From the NCBI GenBank assembly GCA_026874595.1, contig CM049310.1:14794058-14858057 (forward strand): a DNA stretch of 64,000 nt, read 5' to 3'. The translations under genes were made by a program, and so were the position numbers. Shown one piece after another: positions 13,801 to 25,209 of the stretch. The DNA is from Sipunculus nudus (taxonomy: Eukaryota > Annelida > Sipuncula > Golfingiida > Sipunculidae). The notes below the pieces were generated by a model. That model made no database searches and was not told the DNA's origin. It worked only from the letters and a program-made list of their open reading frames with translations. The first letter of the stretch is position 1, and every line of letters begins with the position of its first letter.

Positions 13801-16800
13801 TGTTGTATAGCCCTAGATTATCCCATCATGAGATAATGTGTTGTATAGCCCTAGTGAATCACATCATGAGATAATGTGTTGTATAGCCCTAGAGTATCAC
13901 ATCATGAGATAATGTGTTGTATATGATATTCATATATAGCCCTAGTGAATCACATCATGAGATAATGTGTTGTATACCCCTAGTGAATCAAATCATGAGA
14001 TAATGTATTGTATAGCCCTAGTGAATCACATCGTGAGATAATGTATTGTATAGCCCTAGTGAATCACATCATGAGATAAATTATTGTATAGCCCTAGTGA
14101 ATCACATCGTGAGATAATGTGTTGTATAGCCCTAGTGAATCACATCGTGAGATAATGTATTGTATAGCCCTAGTGAATCACATCATGAGATAATGTGTTG
14201 TATAGCCCTAGATTATCACATCATGAGATAATGTGTTGTATAGCCCTAGTGAATCACATCATGAGATAATGTATTGTATAGCCCTAGTGAATCACATCAT
14301 GAGATAATGTATTGTATAGCCCTAGAGTATCACATCATGAGATAATGTGTTTTATATGATATTCATATATAGCCCTAGTGAATCAGATCATGAGATAATA
14401 TGTTATATAGCCCTAGTGAATCACATCATGAGATAATGTGTTGTATAGCCCTAGTGAATCACATCATGAGATAATGTGTTGTATAGCCCTAGTGAATCAC
14501 ATCATGAGATAATGTGTTGTATAGCCCTAGTGAATCACATCATGAGATAATGTGTTGTATAGCCCTAGATTATCACATCATGAGATAATGTGTTGTATAG
14601 CCCTAGTTAATCACATCATGAGATAATTAATTGTATAGCCCTAGTGAATCACATCGTGAGATAATGTGTTGTATAGCCCTAGAGTATCACATCATGAGAT
14701 AATGTATTGTATAGCGCTAGTGAATCACATCATGAGATAATGTATTGTATAGCCCTAGAGTATCACATCATGAGATAATGTATGGTATAGCCCTAGTGAA
14801 TCACATCATGAGATAATGTGTTGTATCCTAGTGAATCACATCATGAGATAATGTGTTGTATAGCCCTAGAGTATCACATCATGAGATAATGTATTGTATA
14901 GCCCTAGTGAATCAAAATGTTGTCTGACCAAGCACAAAAAACTGCAACATCAGGTTTTTTTTACTTTTATAAATCCAGTGAAATCTGGCTAACAAAAACT
15001 CTGTGGGTCCAGCCAAAGTGGGTATGCTGGCAGCTGGGGTGTAAGATGTGTTAGCGGGAGGTTTTTATGATGATTCATATTAGTCTGTGACCAAAAGTAG
15101 TGGTCGTCCTAGTGGGGTGGTCATGATAGTGAGGTGGTCATCAGTCTTCATAGAACTCATAAAAAACCCTTTCAACCAATATTCAAACTCATAGAAAACC
15201 ATATGGACACATCTTGGAACTCTGTAAAAACCCTCTAAGTGATGACAACTGCATTTGCAAACTCTTATAGAAAATGTTCATACCTAAAATGTCCTGTTAC
15301 CTCCGCTTTAGGTAACATATTGAGTTTCATCTCAAGCTGCTGAAAAAGAGTTAAATCTCATGCTGTTCTGTATGATAGTTTTTGCAGCTAAATCATGCCC
15401 TTCAATCTTTGAGCTTTTATTAATTTTAATTTTATTAATTAATTGTGTAAAAAAATGATAATTATGGAGGCATCTGCTCCAGATACCAGTTTTATGGCTA
15501 ACACAGATACTTTATCACAAACTTGAATCTGAGCCTCGTAATTATTTCCCATGATTTTACTTTGAGCGAGCCCTTGTCAGATCAAGTAGCTTAAACTGGC
15601 AGATTTATGATACTATTTAGTTTTATCTGGACACGCTTGGAGCAGGATTAAGTTATTAATCACACATTGCTGAAGTTACTTCAACAAGGCCAGAGCCATT
15701 CATAGTGGAGAGGAAAAGAAGGTTACAAGCATTTGGGGCGAGGCTCATCTGGAGCATTTGTAAACAGGGAACCTGAGGCTGACAGCTCCTCCTTAAGTGC
15801 TTTATTCTAGCTATGATCATTATGCCCCCCCCCCCCACCCCCTGTTTAGTGCTGTCATTACATAACAACTTTTGAAGTGCTATATCTGAAATCGAGGTAT
15901 TGGTGGTGCCACCTGCATCGGCCTTCTTTGTACAGGGGTTATTAGTGCCCGTATCATACTGACAGCTACAAAAAAAGTTCTTCTCTGAAACCATATATGG
16001 CCAAATTGTTTAATATCACACAGAAATGATCCCCGGATAGTGCTACTTAAAGTTTGTTCAAATGGTCTCGGTTGAGTGACTTTTGGCTGAGTTATGGGAA
16101 GCTGAATTTAGTCATTTGCCATAAGAGCTGATTTTAGCTCAGTGGATACAAAGATCTTCTTCTCAAAAACCACTGGGCCAAATTCTTAAATCTTACACCT
16201 TAATTATCCTTAGATGTTGATAATTCAAGTTTGTTCAAATGGTTTTGATTCAGTGATTTTTGGCTGAGTTATGGGGAGCTTAACTTAGCCATTTTGCTGT
16301 ATTTTCCCATATGAGTTATAAACCTGCAAAACGTTTTTTAACTGAGGCCAATTTGTTTAATATTTTACAAGAATAATTCCCTGAATAATTCTTATAATAA
16401 TTGTCTTTTATGGGTCTAAAGAAAGAATTTTGGCTGGATTATAAAGATTTTGTTGGTTACATGAGTCATATATGAAATTCAGGTATTGGTGGCACCACCT
16501 GCATTGACCTTTTTTTGTATGGGGGTCATTGGTCATCTGTACATTAACCCATAATTTCTTAGGAATCCCCAGATTTTATGCAATAATCTGTCACATATCA
16601 AATGTTGAGGGATTCAGCTTATTTTTTTGCTATCTGTTTTTACTTAGATTTTATAGGGAAAAAGCTGAAAAACCTTTAAAGGTGTTTTTCTTGTAAATGG
16701 TCCAGCCAAATTGTTCAATATTTTACAGAAATGATCCCAGAGGCAAGCCCTCTCAAGTTTGTTCAAATGGTTTGCATTTGATAAATTTTACAGTTACACA

Positions 16801-19800
16801 AATTTGAACATAGTGATTTGGCCAAGTAAGCACATCGACAAAGTAATCTCAGAAATGACAGAAGATAGCGTTACCAAGTATTGTGCAAATGTTGGTCACA
16901 TGACTCTATTTGAAGTTGCAGATTTCATGGTGCCACCTTCATTCACCTGTTTTTTTTATGGGCAAAAAATTCATTATTTTAGCCTCTTTCAGCTTAAAAT
17001 GTTGATGATGAAACTGTCAAATCGAATTGTTTAATTTTTCAAAAGAATTATCCTAGGACATGCTTCTTTCAATCATATCAGAATAAACTGAGTTTGTTGA
17101 TTTTTTGTTGAGGTGTGAAAAGCTTAAGTTGGTTTTATGGCCATTATTATACATGTCTATTTCAAAGTGAGGACTGCAATAGAGTTCTTCTACAAAATTA
17201 TTGTTTCAATTATAACTTCTGTAACATTGCACAAAAATTATCCATATATGGCCTTTGTTCAAGTTTACTTGAATGATTTTTGGCAGAATTATTGGACCTT
17301 AAACAATGAAAGGACTGCATCTTTTATTATTTTAGATATTTTGATAAAAAATTTATGAATATGTCAGCTTGAAAAAAAAGCATTTTAGCCAAAGTCTTTC
17401 AGTATGTGAAAAAGTTTTACCAACAGGCCAAGATTGTGTATGTATCTTTAAACAGGTTGAGAAACTGCCAACTGTTTCAGATTTGGCAACAGATCAAGAG
17501 TTCATTCAGTGCAGCCAGATATAGGTCAAGAGTTCAATCAGTTCAGCCAAGCACAAGGCATGTGATCACCTCATGGTCGACATGTGAACACCTTATGGGC
17601 ACCATGAGATCACCTTATAGGTAGCATGTGATCACGTCTTGAGTATCATGTGATCACCTCACGGGTGTCATGCCCCTTGGGGCTGCATGTGGAGCCAGTC
17701 CGTGAGGTTATGCATTGCAATGGTGTAACTACTATTTCAGATTTGGCAACAGGCCAAAAGTCAGTCTGGATCTATTTATAGCTTTGGCAGACTGCCAACT
17801 GTATCAGATTAGGCAACAGGTCAAGAGCATATTTTGACCTGTCAATGTAAAGTCTTTTTTGGCTTTCTCGTTAACAAGACAGGTGTTGTCACCTACAATG
17901 ACTTTTGCACAGTGTTTGTGCCTGCTTATTTCTACAGAGGAATTTGTTATATCAGCCTGAAATTGGGCATATTTATACATATTGAATAGCTTTGTTGTAT
18001 ACAAGAGTGGTGGTGCCACCTACAATAATTTTTGTACAGTGTGTGTCCCTGCTTATTTCTCAGGAGGGGTTTGATATATCAGTGTGAAATTGGGCATATG
18101 TATATATCTCTGATAGCTTTGTTGTATACAAGACTGGTTGTGCCAGCAACAATCATTTTTGTGTTGTGTGCACCCATGCCAGAATTTCAGCAGTGATGTT
18201 TGTGTAATAGTTTCTTATTCAAAATGTTTAGTACTTGCATTGTTCATATTCATTAAAAATAATGGTCTAGCATTGAAGCATTATACCCAGTGTATTTCCC
18301 AATGCACAGGTTCGCATTAGGCCTGTAGGCCTTGTTTAAGTATGATTCATGACACATCGGGGTATCTCTTTTATAAACTCTTATTACATTATAGATAACT
18401 ATAGTTTTAAGGGTGAAAAAGGTGTGGATTAGTGACTGAAAAAAATTAAATACTCCCTCCATGTTTCATCAGTAAACTCTTTGTGAGTCATTTCATTTAG
18501 TTTTAGAATGTACCCTGACATATGGCTCATTGAGCAAAGACCCAGGAATCTATTAATTTTACTCAAACATAAGCTGAGCATACAAAATTGTCGAAGCTAC
18601 AAAGGATTTCATGTAATAAACATATGACAGAGACCCTGATTATAGTGATCACACAGATGTGCCACAATTGTTACATTATTGGCATTAAGTTACCCTGGCA
18701 GGAAAATCATCCAACAAGAACCATAGGCTTGCCATTGTACTTTGATTTATATAAACAAGAGCCATGGTCAAAATAACATTTTAAAAATGTTTTATTTCAG
18801 ACTACACTGACTTCCAGTGTGAGAATGTGCTAGCTGTTATTTGTGACAGGTTATTTTGTCTTCCTCGGACACAATGAATGCTGCAGTTACTTCAGAAAAT
18901 TTTCTCAGTTTTTTTCTGTCCCTCATATTATGAATGCTCTCTCATTGAATTAAGGTGATGTTCTATACTTGGTTATTAATGATCTTGATTTATATTTACT
19001 TCAGGTTGCCTGCCAGAAGATGATGCAGTCACAAACTGCTATCCAAGGGCTGGCAGAAATAACAGGTAAGCTTAAAACCCATCCCAGTACCTACATGAGT
19101 AACATCCATGCAGAGAAGTTATGACTGTCTAGGCTCTCAGCACTTACATTATTCCACCATCAAGGGTGTATTATGGTGGTGTTCATGTTAATGATTCTGT
19201 TTAAACCTAGAAATTTCAGACTTGACATCCTGACAGGTCTCCTGAAATTGGGTAGCCTATAATCCTGCATGTGACTGGGATAAAACACAATTTTGAGAAT
19301 CCTACTAAAATGCCAAGTTCGGAAAGTCACGCTCTTGTTCTGTGTATTAGTCCCAATGCTTTTTCTCCAATGTTTCATTAAATGGTGGCCATGGTAGCAG
19401 TTTAATACTCTGTAAAAAAATTTGAATTAATTGAAAATCATCATAATGGTTATAAATAAATCTCTGCATAAATCGCATCCAAGCAGTTATAATTTTCATA
19501 ATACACCAAGAACTTGTTTATTCCTAATATTTCAACGAATGTATAATACTTTACAATAGGAGATTAAGACAAAACAAATTTTGGTCAGACCTGACATTGA
19601 AGTTATTATTGATATTCACTACTGTTACTTTTCAAATTTGATGATTTTAGGGGCACTTTCCAACAAAACACAAAATGTTTTGGTCAGACCAGCAATTAGT
19701 TGAAGGTAGTGTGGATTTCAGTTAATGTTAAATTTTGATGATTTTAGGGGCACTTTCTTTGGAATAAAAAATATTCTCAAAGCTAAATTATCTGATTTGC

Positions 19801-22800
19801 TTTGTAGAGTTGACTTTTGGCAACAAGTCCTGCCATGACATCTATAAGGAATATACAGCCTGCTCAGATCCCACTGGCTGTGGAACAGGAGTTGAAGGAT
19901 ATCCCTGGGATTATCAGGTTCGTCCACCTGGTGGCCATATATATAACTAAATCTACATCCAGTGTCCTCTGGTGATAAGCCTGTAACTAACAGATCCTCT
20001 TCCCAGCAGTTGTCATCAGATCTGGACAAATATTTGTGTCTCCAGACAAAGTTTGGGGATACTATGGTTTTATGACAGACAAAGCCTGTTTAAAATGGGG
20101 TCATGACCTTAACTAGGAGGGTGACCCTGACCTTGAATAGCTCCATTTTGGGGGGAAATCACACAAATTCTTGAATATCTTAAGAAATCTTGCATGGATG
20201 GATCCAAAAATTAAGTTGACTGAAGATCTTTGATAGTGTTGTTCTGTACCAGAAAACTGTGGCGCCACCTTTTATCCTTTTCTTGTATTTATGCCTTTTA
20301 ATAACCCCTTCATTGCCACTTGTCAGTACTGTGAGCATTATAAGTCAAAAACTAATGGACAGATTTCTTTCATATTATGCATATACATAGCTATAGGTTA
20401 TGGGATGAGGTATATATCAGTTGGGGTCATGACCTTTCCTATGAGAGTGGACTTGACCTTGAACATTTCCATATTTGGTAAAAAATATTGTTTCTCAAGG
20501 TGATAGATGTATCTATCTGAAAATCACATTGAAAGATGTCAGATGATAAGTTTTTGAAACCTGTGACCATGACCTTCACCTTCAAGGTCAAATCTGTTGA
20601 CAATTAAGATTTTTAGTAAAATTCATAACTTTTGAAGTACCCTATCTTTTTTCTTCAAATATGACACATGGATTGTTTCTACCAAGATCTCTGACATACT
20701 TTAAGACTGGTAACAAATTGACCCTGTATTTTAAGGTCAAACCTGCAGAAACATAGGATTTTTCTTAAGCCCATAACTTTTTAAGTACCGTCAGCCAATA
20801 TTTCTTTTCTTCAAATTTGATACACAAATTGTTTCCACCGAGATCTTAGACATGTTTTAAGACTGGTGACCTTGAGCATGGTCTTCAAGGTCAAATCTGT
20901 GAATATATAGGATTTTTGGTAACCCCACTTTTGAAGTACTGCATCTGTTTTTTTCTTCAAATTTGACACACACTAGATCTCCCAACAATATCTCCTGACT
21001 TTTCTCATGACTAGTTACCTTGACCTTGGTTTTGAAGGTCACACCTAAAGAAACCCCGGTGGCTTGTCAAGTGTATATGCTTCTGAAGGTGGGGGGCTAT
21101 TTTTGAAGGGGGTATGCATTAATTGTCTGGGGATACTATGGCATCTCCAGTGCCAAGAAATTTATAGTTGAAAACCAAAAATGTTGTAATAGCTTTTTTG
21201 AATTTGTACTGTATAGTCATTTAAAATTAACATCATTTATATTCTAAAAACCTGAACTTCAAGTTGAATATAAATGCTTTATAAAGATGAATTAATGTCA
21301 CCAATATATGGGACTTCTATTCAGTGTCTGTCCTCAGTTTCTGCCATGGTGTGTATTACACAATTATTAACCAATGTACTGTCAGGACATTAAAAGCATG
21401 TGTACTAAATCTCAGCTTGTGTTTTCCTGCAGGCTTGTACAGAGTTTGGGATGCCGGCAGGTACTGATGGGGAGACAGACATGTTTCCTGCACTTCCATT
21501 CACTCTGAAGCAGAGAGATGCTTACTGTAAGAAACGGTGGGGAGTTACACCTCGCAACTACTGGGCCTATGTCAACTACTTTGGAGATAGTATGTGATAT
21601 TTATATTAATTTTACTCATCTAGATTTATTGATCCTCAACTTCTTTTAGGAGAGGAGTAACAGTAAATCTTGAAATATCTTCATTTTTTTAAAGAAATAA
21701 ATTAAATTAAATATTGAAAATTTAAATGTTTGAATTTTTATCTGCAATTATAAAGTCAGTAATAACATTGTATCAGTGTTGGTCAGACGTTTTGATTATA
21801 AATGTTGGAATTGTAAAGAATTTTCGTAAAAGCATATAGATATCTTAGAGGGCTCAGAGACCTTTCTGGAAGCAAAAAGAGGGGGCTTAAATTGTCAGGA
21901 GCACAGAAAAAGTACACTTCATGTACATAATAAGAAAGCTTGGAGTAGTATAATAACATACCTCAAGGAGGATACTCAGGCACAATCATACATTTTCAGC
22001 TTAAAACCATGTTCTGTATGCCTAATTTTCACTAAACCCCTCATCCAGTGATTAGTGTATTATTATTAACTATACTCTCTGTTTTTATGATATAATTTAT
22101 GCAAATTTAATACAGTCAACCCTGATGTATGATTTACAGAGCTTCAGCGGACCGGTAACATTGTTTTCTCCAATGGTAACTTGGATCCCTGGCATGGGGG
22201 TGGGGTAAGTATTTTTGATGCATGAGTAATAATCAAATTATTCAATGAATCCAGTAAAGACAATATTCATTGCGTATGCATAGAACTTGGTTGTATAGAT
22301 GAATGTGTAAAACTTTAAAAGAAAACATTATTTCAAGTATATTTAACATACCTGATATGTGATTAGGTCCCTTTAACCCTTTCATGAACACCATGAAACA
22401 ATCAGAAACATGAAGTCAGCTTCAGCTTTTTCGGGTAAAAAAAATTTCTTAATGTGTTATTTTCATCTGAACAACATGTACCTGGTTGAATGATTTGCAC
22501 TGAAGAAATTTCATGCATTTTTAGCTCAGCTGACTGAAAGTCAACTGAGGTATAGTATTGGCGCTTTGTCTGTCCTTCGGCTGGCTGTCCGGCCGTCTGT
22601 CTGTCCCTTAGCAAGGCACAAATCATAACTGCTGGGCCAAGAAACTTGTAAGTAAACATGCTGGGAGGTCAATAGAAAATCTCCTTGAAAACCTTAAATT
22701 AGATCACTGCGACCTATATTCTCTGAGCTGTTGGGCTCTTAAGTATCCCCCATATTTTAAAATTTGATACAAAATCTACAGTATCTTGATAATTAATGCT

Positions 22801-25209
22801 TGGGTTGCCATGAATCTTTCCTTGAATATTGACCATGACTAGTTTTGTCAGTTTTCAAAAACTGGTGGTGCCACCAGTATTTTTTTCTATATGACACGGA
22901 TTTTAAACTTGATACATGGCCCTCCTCTAATGCAAGAACTTTTTGGGTCATGAGGTCAAGATCAAGGTCACAGGACCCACATCTTTAAAAAGATTGTGGA
23001 TGTATTTTAAGCCAAACCTTTCATCCCAAACCTTCCATCTTAAAGATATTGCTCGCCTGCCAGTAGTTGAAAAAAACTTGTGCATTTTGGGGTCACAAGG
23101 TCAAAGGTCAAGGTCACAGGGGCCACCAGTCTGCGTATTAGTTTCCAGATGATAGCTCCTGTTATGGTAGACAGGTTGGCTGATCACAGGACCCATATTT
23201 TAAAAAAGCTCACTAATCCTTTTAGATGAATAAATTCAACTGAGCCTCAAGACCAATGGGTCCATAGTTATGTTAACAATTTATTCCCTCTGTGAGCATA
23301 GCCGGTTTTGCTTAACATTCAAATTTAACAGGGGAATGGTTATTAAAAGTCAGTTACACATAACCTGCAAGAAATGACTGTCTTCTGTGATAGCCCCACC
23401 TATTGTGGATACCAGGTATTACATAACATTCAAAATGAACAATGGAGTGGTTATTAAAAATCAGTTACACATAACCTGCAAGAAATGATTGACTGCTCTG
23501 TCTCCACATGTCACTTAGTTCTATATGCCTTCCTGTACTCACTTGTGTATATGTTTTAAATTTTCAGGTCCTGAAGAATATTTCCAGCTCTGTAGTGGCT
23601 GTTATGATTGAGGGTGGAGCCCATCACCTTGACCTCAGGTTAGTACAGTGTTAATTAAGTCTGAGGACTTTTGCCACTTTTTATGTAATTTTGCCGCATA
23701 AAGTTTAAAATAATATCGCTCATTGAAAAGTGATTTCCTTTTATGATCCCTCTGCTTATTGGTCATTTTGAAACTTTTAAAAATAACAAAATCCTCTTAA
23801 AATGAGGATATTTACAAATATTTATTACTGGTATCTAAAAATGTAGAATAATTTATAGAATTAAATTAAAAATTAATAAAATTTAAATTTTAACTATCCT
23901 TTATACCAAATTAAAATTTAAAAGTGATAATTAACTTGATATTTCTTCTTTGGAAATTGCAGGTGCAACAAACAGAAAGAAAAATTTTATACTTATTTCT
24001 TTTTCAAAAGTTAATATTGCAATACTGTTAAACCTACCTACTTGCAAGTATTTAGATGGGAATATTATCCCACTATATGTGGCATATCATTACTCTTAGT
24101 TAAGATACAGCTTCTATCAATTAGGATCATTTACTATTGTTCTGTATGACAAATGAATGTGACCCTTCAGGCTTGTACTCAAACCCTTCAGGACCCTGAT
24201 GTACAGCTGTTTTCAGCAACTGCTAGCCATGATAAGCCCAAGCCAAGCCAAACCAGTTTTAGGCACAACTATATCTTTTCATTTAGCTAAAGTGAGCAGA
24301 GTTTTTGCAACCTTGTTGCGCATGAGTGTAAAAAATTTGGTTCTAAAAAGATCAAACACGCAAATTTGCCTATACAAGCAATCTTTAGTTAGTTGGCTGA
24401 TGAAAGTACTTACACAAACAACTCAGTTGATGAAAGTACCCAGAAAGATTCCTCAGAAAAGAAATCAAGGACTAGTTAAAGACAAGACTGAAGGTATTTA
24501 AAGGTATTTAAAAAAGTTTAAAAACTTGCTTTTAATAATACTAAAACTTTTTAACATTTGCATAAGACATGAATTCTTTCAACTCATTTGGTGCCATCAG
24601 ACCTTACACAAAGACAAGGCAAGAAAGTCAGCTGATTATTGAAGTCAGCCAAGTCTTGCCCAAGCCGGCCATTGCTGGGTGATTAACACAGCTAGGGCTC
24701 AAATCCATTTGAGAGTCTGCTTGACATCTTGACCACTGTATTTCATTAATTTATTGTATCAGTGAAAACATTAAAACATCTTCATGCAATAAGGTTAATC
24801 TCATCTAAAATTTATTTTCCTGTAGGATACGGGATACTATTTGTAATACACCAGCAACAAGGTTATAAGTTATCTTTTGATGGCCTTGCCCTCTGAGACC
24901 TAACTATCATTATACAATGTAATTTGTTTGTCTTATTTAATAATAAGCCATTTTAAATATCACTTGTGAAATATATCTTTCAGGGTCCTAAGATGATCAA
25001 CACAAAAACAAGATAATTTAAAAGAGAAGCTGCTGTTTTAAACCAGTTTCACAGATAATTGGGATATTATTTATTGTTTGTTCATCTTTACCAGGGCTTC
25101 CAATAAGGCTGATCCTCCATCTGTTATTTCTGCAAGAGAACTGGAGAAGCAACACATCAGGAAATGGATCTCTGAACATGCCAAAAGAGGGCTCCACCAT
25201 GAGCTATAA
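4720..25209 (+). CDS. DPP7: Dipeptidyl peptidase 2 (DPP7), C-terminal half, seven exons
   Basis: Serine peptidase of family S28 that removes N-terminal dipeptides (X-Pro, X-Ala) in lysosomes and vesicles. Exons: 4720-4886, 19005-19065, 19808-19917, 21433-21589, 22140-22204, 23568-23638, 25095-25209. All introns are GT-AG and phases join without a break to give 247 residues, about half the usual S28 length near 490. Diagnostic motifs are LAMMDYPYPT, CSDPTGCGTG, WDYQACTE, DMFP, NGNLDPW (catalytic Asp) and GAHHLDLR (catalytic His). The family's GGSYGG serine motif and signal peptide are absent, so the 5' exons lie left of the window or were missed in 1-4719. CSDPTGCGTG and ALPFT favour DPP7 over the paralogue PRCP. 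The 14-kb intron 4887-19004 is filled with repeats and a satellite. The assignment is by motif recall, not by a search. Confidence 0.93.
5049..7950 (-). mobile_element. Helitron-like element, long copy (intron of DPP7)
   Basis: On the minus strand it ends with gcataagctcacaggtttgCTAA|T at 5049, and starts near 7950 with the degraded aaggcttaagtacaggcctaatgtgaacctgtgc. Between are modules of about 300 bp (pleas of gagttacaggaa, ctcagaaatgac, cacatgantcatatttgaaat) and 265-bp modules with degenerate ggtggcgccacc (6850-7480), then a 7520-7620 segment shared with other copies. Confidence 0.65.
7951..10779 (+). other. DPP7 intron, mostly without recognised features
   Basis: AT-rich. A block at 8250-8650 has higher GC and a 43-codon open frame (8486-8614) I could not identify; see findings. 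No splice-supported exon. Confidence 0.35.
10780..12650 (-). mobile_element. Helitron-like element (intron of DPP7)
   Basis: Left edge gcgaaccggtgagcttatgcg plus a GC-rich block (10787-10850) is the 3' terminus inverted; the right edge 12610-12645 is gcacaggttcgcattatgcctataggccttgtt, the 5' terminus inverted. Internal modules carry perfect GGTGGCGCCACC at 11251, 11881 and 12159. The order of parts matches 49307-51862 and 52880-54600 in reverse. Confidence 0.7.
12724..14915. repeat. 38-bp satellite array, about 57 copies
   Basis: Unit GTGAATCACATCATGAGATA plus atgtrttgtatagcccta, 38 bp, head to tail with no unique spacers. Unit variants start gagtatcac, gattatcac or carry catcgtgag (a CpG in place of CA). 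A longer variant unit with an inserted tgatattcatata occurs at 13250, 13531, 13924 and 14358, always after a gagtatcac unit, which shows block duplication. ATCACATCATGAGAT inside the unit is nearly palindromic. It lies in the DPP7 intron next to a Helitron-like element. Confidence 0.97.
14916..15825. other. DPP7 intron stretch between satellite and next element
   Basis: No gene. Ends in a C-rich run (about 15824-15842) that abuts the next repeat and may mark its broken edge. Confidence 0.35.
15826..18338 (-). mobile_element. Helitron-like element, 3'-truncated
   Basis: The right edge 18296-18338 is gcacaggttcgcattaggcctgtaggccttgttt, the clearest 5' terminus of this family (inverted). Inside are 300-bp modules repeated at about 15880, 16150, 16480 and 16860 (gtttgttcaaatggtt, ttggctgagttatgg, tattggtggnnccacctgcat). 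The left part breaks at the C-rich run and lacks the GC-rich 3' end. An inverted relative is 49307-51862. Confidence 0.65.
19005..19065 (+). CDS. DPP7: DPP7 exon b
   Basis: Acceptor ttacttcag; donor ACAG|gtaagc. It encodes VACQKMMQ...GLAEIT and continues PVKV from the previous exon into the conserved PVKVxC motif. It ends one base into a codon. Confidence 0.9.
19571..19777. repeat. 98-bp tandem duplication before DPP7 exon c
   Basis: ttggtcagac at 19581 and 19680 and ttgatgattttaggggcact at 19638 and 19735 repeat in the same order, offset 97-99 bases. The second copy ends about 30 bases before the splice acceptor at 19807. Confidence 0.7.
19808..19917 (+). CDS. DPP7: DPP7 exon c
   Basis: Acceptor tttgtag; donor CAG|gttcgt. 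It completes a Glu codon, then encodes NKSCHDIY and CSDPTGCGTG, ending WDYQ. The cysteines match disulphide positions of DPP2. A 98-bp tandem duplication lies just upstream (19571-19777). Confidence 0.92.
20036..21140 (-). mobile_element. Repeat with AGGTCA-rich body
   Basis: The left edge is a GGGGATAC-type terminus (20036-20072); a second such terminus sits at 21119-21137. The body has three or four related segments of about 100-300 bp with caaggtcaaa, tttcttcaaatttgacacac and one gtggcgccacc (20262). An inverted relative spans 52250-52880. It lies in the DPP7 intron between exons c and d. Confidence 0.55.
21433..21589 (+). CDS. DPP7: DPP7 exon d
   Basis: Acceptor cctgcag; donor GATA|gtatgt. 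It encodes ACTEFGMP, DMFPALPFT, CKKRWGVTPR and VNYFGD, the lid and core segment before the catalytic Asp loop. It ends one base into a Lys codon. Confidence 0.93.
22140..22204 (+). CDS. DPP7: DPP7 exon e with catalytic Asp
   Basis: Acceptor gatttacag; donor GGTGGG|gtaagt. It encodes KLQRTGNIVFSNGNLDPWHG; NGNLDPW holds the aspartate of the S28 triad. Confidence 0.94.
22520..23275 (-). mobile_element. Short Helitron-like element (DPP7 intron)
   Basis: The left edge tttttagctcagctgactgaaagtc is an inverted 3' terminus (CTAA with hairpin), followed by a GC-rich stretch (22560-22620). The right edge 23237-23270 is gcctcaaGACCaatGGGTCcata, the 5' palindrome inverted. The body holds aggtcaaaggtcaaggtcac at 23098. 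Confidence 0.65.
23311..23490. repeat. Tandem duplication, about 110-bp offset
   Basis: taacattcaaa...gttattaaaa(g/a)tcagttacacataacctgcaagaaatga occurs twice, at about 23312 and 23422. It ends about 80 bases before DPP7 exon f. Confidence 0.75.
23568..23638 (+). CDS. DPP7: DPP7 exon f with catalytic His
   Basis: Acceptor aattttcag; donor CTCAG|gttagt. It encodes VLKNISSSVVAVMIEG then GAHHLDLR; the histidine of the triad sits in the HH pair. It ends two bases into an Arg codon. Confidence 0.94.
24670..24750 (-). mobile_element. Possible tRNA-derived SINE head
   Basis: Reverse complement reads acagtggtcaagatg (box A-like) and about 30 bases later ggatttgagccc (box B-like). No tail or target duplication was resolved. 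Confidence 0.4.
25095..25209 (+). CDS. DPP7: DPP7 last coding exon
   Basis: Acceptor ctttaccag. It encodes ASNKADPPSVISARELEKQH and a basic C-terminus, with stop TAA at 25207. A terminal helix of the form SVxxARxLExxxIxxWI is the usual end of S28 peptidases. Confidence 0.92.

Noticed and set aside
12724-14915. CRISPR-like array
   Set aside because: Units are directly head to tail with no unique spacers, and the host is an animal genome; it is a satellite.
4720-25209. Assignment to PRCP (lysosomal Pro-X carboxypeptidase)
   Set aside because: CSDPTGCGTG and the DMFPALPFT segment fit DPP7; PRCP has a different sequence before WSYQACTE.
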